A stretch of DNA of 64,000 bases from Strongylocentrotus droebachiensis (taxonomy: Eukaryota; Echinodermata; Echinoidea; Camarodonta; Strongylocentrotidae). The notes beneath the pieces are model-generated. The model had not been told where the DNA came from and searched no databases. It worked only from the letters and a program-made list of their open reading frames with translations. The stretch is taken from the NCBI GenBank assembly GCA_035222895.1, contig JAVYIG010000594.1, positions 184,001 to 248,000 on the forward strand, read 5' to 3'. The position numbers and the translations under genes are program-made. Of the stretch, positions 50,185 to 59,100 are shown one piece after another; position 1 is the stretch's first letter; each line of letters starts with the position of its first letter.

Positions 50185-53100
50185 TCGGGGGGGGGGGGGG
50201 TTAGAGGACACTTTTTTGGGGTCTCGAAATTGACAATTTGCTCCGTAGGGGGGGGGGGGGGTAAGGTCACTTATTTTTAGGTCAGCCATTGGCATAATTT
50301 TTTTTTATTAAAAAAAAAAAATTCACAAAAGGGGGGGGGGGGGTTGCTGAAAAATACACACATAAAAATAACTAAAAGGGGGTTAACCCCCCCCCCCCCT
50401 GCGTACGAATCCCGACACGGCACTAATATCCTTTGGCAAGATATTAACCTGCACTTGCTACTCTCCACCCAGGTGTTAAATGGGTACCCGGTAGGATGCG
50501 ACCGTCATTGTTGGTCAAACAGTTTTTGAGCGTCATGTAACGCCTGGCTGGAATGCTCCCCAGGGAGTGGAGATTGTGCACACATTGTGTGCGGGTAAGC
50601 ACCACTGAATCCAATGACCGGGGTAATAATATATTTGTAAAGCGCTTAGAGACATTTGTATTAAGCGCTATATAAAAATTAAATATTATTATTTATTATT
50701 ACGCGCCTGAGTAGTAGTAGTAGTAGTATATTACTGTAGTAGTAGTAGTAGTCGTAGTAGTTACAATGATAGGGGGATGGGATATTTATAACGTCAATTT
50801 AAAAATGTATGATCTGTTGATCTGTACTATTATTGATTGATTATTTTTTTCTTTTAGGATTTGACATTTTAGAACAAAACTGAATACCAAAGAAGCATGA
50901 GATTTACCCGGGATTCTGCATATTGTGTGTTTGCCAGGAAGTTTTCCAGCGACGACGGCAGGGGGAGAGAAGAGTTTTGGGACGGTCTGCAACATGGTGC
51001 CATCGGGCAGTCGCACCATCTTACACGTCGGTATAGTGCTTTGCTTGCTGAACTCGCCTGGACAAGTCAGCTTGGACGAATCCGATAAAGCAGGCAAGGC
51101 TGTGTGTAATAAAACAAAAAGAAAATCGTTAGTGAGCTCTTCCACCTACTGCTCTCCCTCCTCCTCCTCCTGCTACCCCCTCCCCAATACCCCTCTACCC
51201 CCCTTTCCTCCCTTTCCTCCCTTCCTCCTCCTTTTCCCGCTGTTCCTCCACTTCTACCTCCCCTCCCCTTCACCAGCCCTTCCTCCTCCTCACCTCCTTC
51301 CCTCCTCCTCCCTCCATCTTCTTCCTCTTCTACCTCCTCCTCTTCTACCTCTTCCTCTTCCCCCTTTAGCATCACCCCCTTTCTCCCATATTCCCCTCCT
51401 CCTCCTCCTTAATCTCCTTCTCTTCCTCCTCAACCTTCTTCTCTTCCTCCTCTTCCTCCCCGTCACCTCTCACCATCTCTCCTTCCTTTCCCCTTCCCCA
51501 TCTCCTATTTATTCTTCCCCTCCCCTACCCCTTATGATTGAAATTTCCCTTAAAATAGTTTGAAACATTCATTAGGGGGAATTTTCCAAACGTCGAACTA
51601 TTTATTTGAGATTCCACGTAGATTTTACACCTATTTCGCTTCATAATGGTAATTTTGTGAGCCAACTTTTTTAGCAACATTCGTACAATCATGAAAATAT
51701 GACGTATATAATTATGAAGTCACAATTATTCTTACCAAAGGACAAACAGGTTACAGTGCAAAACAGCAACTTCCACATTACACCGATCTTTTGGTCTTTA
51801 GCCTGTATTTATAAAAAATGTTAACATATTGCATAAACAAATAGAACAAGAACAAAAATAACAAGAACAGAAAAATGATGATTAAGATAATGGCTAATGA
51901 TGCTAATGTTATCACTTACCAAAACCAAGAACGTTTTTTTCCAGCAGGATTTTCACTTTCACTGGCCCAAAATATTGGAATGCCCTTCCCGGCACATTAA
52001 AAGAAAAAACCCTATAAGTGGTTTAAAAAATGCCCTTTAGCACTTTTTTTTTGCAAACGAATCAGAATAAGTAGTTCCCCGTTTTTGTGTTTTGGTTCGT
52101 TGTTTTTCCCCCGTAATTGGCCAAACTGGTCATTTTTTCACATCGTAACTGTGACTTGCATATGATATGTATCCATATAATACTAATTGAAAATGATTCC
52201 TCTACGGCCACCATTTCTTTTTCTCTCTCTCTCTTTCTCTTTCTCTGTCCCCCACTCTCTCCCTCTTACCCCCTCTCTCTGTCTTCTTTTTCTCTTTCTG
52301 TTTTCCCCCTTCTTCTGTTTGTCACTCTCTCATTCTTATTTTCTTTATGTATCATCCTAATCTTGTCATTCTGCTACTGTTTCTGATTTTTTTTTTCTCG
52401 TTTAATTGTTTGTTTTTTATTGTCTGTCATGGTTGTTTGATTCCGTAATTTTTTTCAAAATTGAGTTATAAATGTATAAAGTTTAATTAGCGAGCTTTCG
52501 ATTTAGGCACCCGACGTCAGCTACGAGGTACTGGAGCGTGGAGACGTTGCGCAGCTCACGTCCGTTCCCTTCGCGGCAGTGCTTACGATTTTTCACGACG
52601 GTGCTTTCGTCGGTCACGTGACCAATTTTTTAGATCAGGTAATTAAATCAGGTAATAAACGCGCAGTGCGCAAAAATCTGATACGAAGAATAACATGAGG
52701 ATGACAGAAATAGAAATTAAAATGATAAAACAAAAAATAACATAAGAAAAGGTGATAGAAGAATAAACAAAGGATAGGAAGAGGAAATTATAAAAACAAA
52801 GAATAACATAAGAGAAGGTAACAGAAAGAAGAAACAAAGAATAAGATTATATTAAAAAAACGAGCAAGTGCTAGAATGATTAAAAACAAAGAATAACATA
52901 AGGTAAGATAGAAAGAGGAAGTGATAGAATGATAAAACAAAGAATAACATAAGAGAAGGTGATAGAAGGAAGAAACAAAGAATAACATAAGGAAAGACAG
53001 AAAGAGGAAGTGATAGAATGATAAAAACAAAGAATAACATAAGAGAAGGTGATATAAGGAAGAAACAAAGAATAAAATAAGGAAAGACAGAAAGAGAAAG

Positions 53101-56100
53101 TGATATAGAATGATAAAACAAAGATTAACATAAGAGAAGGCGATAGAAGGAAGAAACAAAGAATAACATAAGGAAAGACAGAAAGAGGAAGTGATAGAAT
53201 GATAAAAACAAAGAATAACATAAGAGAAGGTGATATAAGGAAGAAACAAAGAATAACATAAGGAAAGACAGAAAGTGATAGAATGATAAAACAAAGAATA
53301 ACATAAGAGAAGGGGATAGAAGGAAGAAACAAAGAATAACAAAGGAAAGACAGAAAGAGGAAGTGATAGAATGATAAAAACAAAGAATAACATAAGAGAA
53401 GGTGATATAAGGAAGAAACAAAGAATAAAATAAGGAAAGACAGAAAGAGAAAGTGATATAGAATGATAAAACAAAGATTAACATAAGAGAAGGCGATAGA
53501 AGGAAGAAACAAAGAATAACATAAGGAAAGACAGAAAGAGGAAGTGATAGAATGATAAAAACAAAGAATAACATAAAGAAAAGGTGATAGAAGGAAAAAA
53601 CCAAGAATAACATAAGGAAAGACAGAAAGTGATAGAATGATAAAACAAAGAATAACATAAGAGAAGGTGATAGAAGGAAGAAACAAAGAATAACATAAGG
53701 AAAGACAAAAAGAGGAAGTGATAGAATGATACAAACAAAGAATAACATAAGAGAAGGTGATATAAGGAAGTAACAAAGAATAACATAAGGAAGACAGAAA
53801 GTGATAGAATGATAAAACAAAGAATAACATAAAAGAAGGTGATAGAAGGAAGAAACAAAGAATAACATAAGGAAAGACAGAAAGAGGAAGAGATAGAATG
53901 ATACAAAGAATAACATAAGAGAAGGTGATATAAGGAAGAAACAAAGAATAACATAAGGAAAGACAGAAAGTGATAGAATGATAAAACAAAGAATAATATA
54001 AGAGAAGGGGATAGAAGGAAGAAACAAAGAATAACATAAGGAAAGAAAGAAAGAGTAAGTGATAGAATGATAAAACAGAGAATAACATAAGAAAAGGTGA
54101 TAGAAAAAGAAACAAAAGATAGCAAGAGGAAATAATAGAATGATAAAACAAAGAATGACATAAAAGAAGGTGATGAAACCGCACTCACGTTGACGTTTTC
54201 ACGGCGACGGGGATTCACGGAAATTACCCCCGATTCCCGTCGCGTGATTTGGAAGGGAACGTGGGCCCAGAAGCTCACGCATGCGCAGGGGATAAATATG
54301 ACGTCACGCGTAGTAGCCGACGTCGGGTGCCTAAAATCGAAAGCTCGTTATATTAATGTGCGAACCTACACCTGTAAGTTTGCATTACAATGACCATAAA
54401 CACTGTCGAATATATTTCAATGCTCATTTTTGTTATATCATTACGTTTATTATTGGCTGTCATCGTTTATATTATGTGAAAAGAAACGAAAAATAAATTC
54501 GCTCTGTATAGAGCTGTTACTACTAATGGAATTATTGAAAATGGTGATAATGACAATTGTGATGATGATTATGGTGATGATGATGATTATATTGTGATAT
54601 AGATATTGATAAGAGCAATTACGGTTACGTGTAGCACATATCACTAACGTAATATACAGGGGCGGATCTAGCTTTTTGCTAAGGGGGGGTTTGACCAAAA
54701 TAATGACGATGCGAAGCATCGTCCACGAGCCGCGAAGCGGCGAGCCGATTTTTTTTTTTGGTGTTTATTTGAACCCCGTAAGTGATGTTTTCCTGGCATC
54801 TATTAACACAATGGAGACCATAAAAAGCAGTGCATGATAACGTCTTTTTAAATCAAGTAACAGTTAAATACATAGTTATATCCAGAGTTATCATGTGTTT
54901 GGTTAAGTTACCAGATGAGTTGAATATCTTCTCACAATATATGCACTTGAAAGGGTTTCTCTCCAGCGTGCGTTCTTTTTTTTTCTTTTTTTCTTTTTTT
55001 TTTTCTTCTTTTTTTCCTTTTTTTTTTGGGGGGGGGGGCGCCCAAGGGGGGGGGGGGGGGTTTAAACCCCCAAACCCCCCCCCCCGTAGATCCGCGCCTG
55101 ATATAAACTGGATTAAATGTTTTCTTTCATATAGATTGAATCGTATCACTCTAACAGACCACAACAAAATAATACTAGATGATGTAATATCTAAAATTGT
55201 CCATTTTTCATATGGGGTTCCTCAAGGGTCACGTCTCGGCCCCCTCCGTTTTACACTCTTTCCAATTAATCTGATCAACATATCATTCAAAGGCGTTTCC
55301 CAAATGTTTTTTGTAATTTTTTGTTTACCAATTACACCAAATGATATCTTTCTTTCAGTCCTGATGATGGAGTTTCTCATTGTTGGAACATCCAGACAAG
55401 TTACAAAGCTAAATATTAATCGTATAATAGTCAGAGAATCAGAATAAGATCCAATGGCATGTAAATATATCAACATATCAATAAAAGTCACTAAAGGTTA
55501 AACTAGTTACAACAAAACTGTTTAAAAAAAGGTTATATAGAGTTGGGTGTCAAATTGTATGAAGGCGTCTTATCAGGTAGTATTATTTCAGACAATACAG
55601 AGAAGTTCTAAGAATAGTAGGCCATTTTGTTCTACTTAGACGTCACTTGAAACACATTTTCAAGATACACTATAAACAAGAATAACACAAATACGAGATG
55701 ATTATTATATAAAATAAGAACTGTTAAAGAAATTGAAGTAATTCCAATGAACAAAATGCTAAATAAGACGCTCAAAAATAGTTTGAATGTATAAAGGGCA
55801 GGATTACGCGATCATGTCATTCTGAAATGTATACACGCTTGAATAAAATCGTACATAACCAATGAATTTGAATTAGAAACATGTTAATTTGATTGAATCA
55901 AACGCGAATTTAAATGCACAGGTAATGAATTTGTACTTTCGAATAGCAAGACTGGGACAAATCAATTTCGATTAAATTTTATAATGTTGCGAAATTGGCC
56001 GAGAAAACCTTTACTTTCTCTTCTCTTTTGTTCTTTTTATTTTTCTTCTTTTCTTCTGTTTTTATTCTTCTTCTTCTCCTCCTTCCTTTTTATTTTCTAT

Positions 56101-59100
56101 TTTCGTTATCCTAATTCCTTTTTCTTCTTCTAGGCCCGATGTAGATAAAAAATATGGACGTTTAATGGAAGCGGGCCAGGAATTTGCCCAATAGACCAGT
56201 TCGTAATTAGCACATATTAAACATTTGTATCGAATGATTACTATATATTAAGACTCCAGTCTATCTCAAGCTTTTGCTTTCTTTGGCTAAAGTCTCATGT
56301 ACAATTATATTTCTTTAAAACCCCACTGCACTACTTCTATATAGCACACAATGCCTAATCGGTGCCTGATGGTCCCCCATGATCCTCTTTTTCTTATGTT
56401 AATTGAGAGCTGATGTGATAAGTCAGTGACCTGACAGTGAGGTGTAATCCCCCCGCCGTGGCCTAACTAGTGCAGACGGGCTTTAAACTTGAATCACCCT
56501 GCTATTATTCATTTAGTCATGACTCATGAGTCAATCTCCTTTTCATCACATGAACATTGCTTCCTATAGCATGAACCTCTGAATCCAATGACCGGGGTAA
56601 TATAGGATTTCTAGATCAATTTCAGAAGTTGGCCACACAAATTCATTTTATTTTCATTCAATTTCGCCGATTCTGTCACCGCAGCTGTTATTTTTCGTTC
56701 AAATTCGTTTTTTAGCATTTAAATTCATAAAACGATCATTCAAAAACATTTCATTTTCATTCGAATTAAAACGTGTTTCTTTTTCGTAAAATTTCCATTC
56801 AATTTAAAGCGAGACGATACGCGATTACGTAATAGCGTCTTCCGTGAATTCAAATTCGTTTCTTTGCATACAATTTAACACGTTTTACAGACAAATTAAA
56901 CATGTAAATCTTACCCAGTATGATCATATATTGAACCCCGCAAGCTTAGTTCCATGCTAAATCTATTTCACATTGTATGGGTTGGTAAGCAACAAACATG
57001 TTATTTGTCCTCACTAGGGGTATATACCCACTAAATCATCACTATTTAGCAACTGAACGATCATGTGTTAAGTAGATATAACCTAGCCACATCAATATAG
57101 AATTAGCATGGAACTATAGGATTTCCCGGCCAAATTCGCGAGTTTGTCATTCAAATTAATTTGTCTTGCATTAAAATTCGACGGTTTTAGTGCAGTCGGG
57201 TATATCTCGGGTTTATATTCCCTTTTCTAGTTTTCAAATCTATGGAATTTTCGTTAGAATCTACGTATGTCTCATTCAAATTAATGAACAATGTGCTTCT
57301 TTCGCTATTTGGTCATTCGATTTGGCGCAACACGATTTTCTGACAACGCGACGGTGTACTTTTAGCATTCTAATTCATTTGTAGCATTTAAATTAGCACT
57401 TTGTGCAATTAAATTGATGGTCAATATACATTTCTCGTTTATTACACACTTTTTATACCTCATTCTTTTTCTTTCAAGATTGTTTTTTCATGTGTATTTC
57501 ATCATATTTCATTTTCTTGCATTTATACACTTATACTTATTAGATTTATCTGATATTCATCAGCATTTAAGTTTGATTGTTAAGAAGAAAAAAACAACTT
57601 GCATCTACGGACCTGATGGTCTCAGTATATTTGTAAATGTTCATGTAAGGAAGTTGTTTGTCTTATGTTTCATCATAAATTTATCATAATTTCATCATAA
57701 TTTCATTATGGAAGAAGGGTACAATATTGTGTCTGGGGTAGGGACTACAGTCAACAATTTGAACATGATTCATTATTTAGCCATGTCTTTAGCCATCGAT
57801 CTGCTGATGGGCAAGTAAACTATGAAACTCTTTAAGAAAAACAGAGGGGTGTGCTGGGTATAAGAGACGATGTGAATACTTTTGTAAAATTCCGAGTCTA
57901 TAGTAAAAAGGGGCGATTGAGGGTACCCCCACCTTTCCCGGGTATGTGAACATGTCCGTGCAGAAATGCCACATCCCTTGATTTCGCCCCTTGTTTACTT
58001 TATGTTTGACTACACCCATCTGCATTGTCCTGAAAATAAATAAATGGAATAATAGCTTAGACCCCAGTGGCAAATCATGCATTTTAACTACATTATTTAA
58101 AAACTGTAAAAGTTTGTTGCAATTCTTCCCCCTAACATTCCTAACTTAAATACAAATATTACGAATACGAATGACAGGTGTTAATTTGAATGATAAAAAT
58201 TACGCTTCGACAAGTGAACATTAATTTGAATGCTAGTTGAACAGTTTCTAAATTGAATGACAGATCTATGAAACCCTTCGACCAAAATCCTAAATTAAAT
58301 ACAAAAACTGAAAAATTGAATGATAATTGGCATGGCAAAGCCGATCTGCACTAACTTAAATGCAAAGTAAATGAATTCGAATAACAAACACGCGAAATTG
58401 GCCGGAAAATCCTATATTAAAGCAAGAGTGTCTTTTTATGAATATGCAATGATATAACATGACATGAGTTATTAAGATGTGCGCGCAGTGAGAAAACAAT
58501 GTATCAAACTCATTAATGATTGTGTAGCGTGATTGGGCTTGTTACTGTATGTGATCCTGCTCGTGATCGTGATTGTAATTGAGATGGTGATTACGATTGT
58601 GACTGAGATGGTAATTGTGACTGTGATCACGATCGCGATTGTGATTCAGTGTGATGGTGATTCAGATTTTGATGTGATTATGATTGTGATTGAACTGATA
58701 CTCATAGATTGTTCTTAACATGTTCAATACAAACTAAATATATATAATTTATACAAATATAAATGGCTTCAAAGAGATTACGAACATCGAATAAATTATC
58801 AAAAACAAAACCAAACAAAACATTTTTTTTAAATCAATGTATAGAGCATTGATACCCCCCCCCCCCCCACCATTATGGTACGCCACTCCAATAAATACAA
58901 CTGTAGTATGTAAACACACACTTTGCATGCACTTATATCATTGCATATTCATAAAAAGACACTCTTTCTTAGTTCCATGCTAATTCTATATTGATGAGGC
59001 TAGGTTATATCTACTATATATCCTAGTGAGGACAAATTAACATGTTTGTTGTTTACCAACCCATACAATTTGAAATAGATTTAGCATGGAACTAAGCTTG

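Larger units (their letters stand above)
48600..50900. other. Gene B intron 3
   Basis: Between the EGF exon and exon 3. Holds a (GTTCA)n run (49080-49103), a ~0.57-kb TIR element (49107-49672), a TA microsatellite (49862-49884), TAG arrays, G/C homopolymers (50186-50400) and a tRNA-derived SINE (50400-50700). No exon seen. Confidence 0.6.

Noticed and set aside
50031..50295. Poly-Thr and poly-Tyr frames
   Set aside because: Translation of the TAG trinucleotide array; no start, splice or family support.
51067..51563. Pro/Leu-rich (plus) and Glu/Gly-rich (minus) frames
   Set aside because: Translation of a TCC pyrimidine tract in gene B intron 2.
52788..54278. Long minus-strand frames (up to 434 codons) rich in Phe, Leu and Ser
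   Set aside because: They lie entirely in the ~89-bp minisatellite, exist in all three frames and have no domain or splice context.
57414..57689. 91-codon frame, also present at 7478-7663, as a possible conserved protein
   Set aside because: It is conserved only because both lie in copies of the same non-coding TIR element; the two frames differ by indels at the ends.
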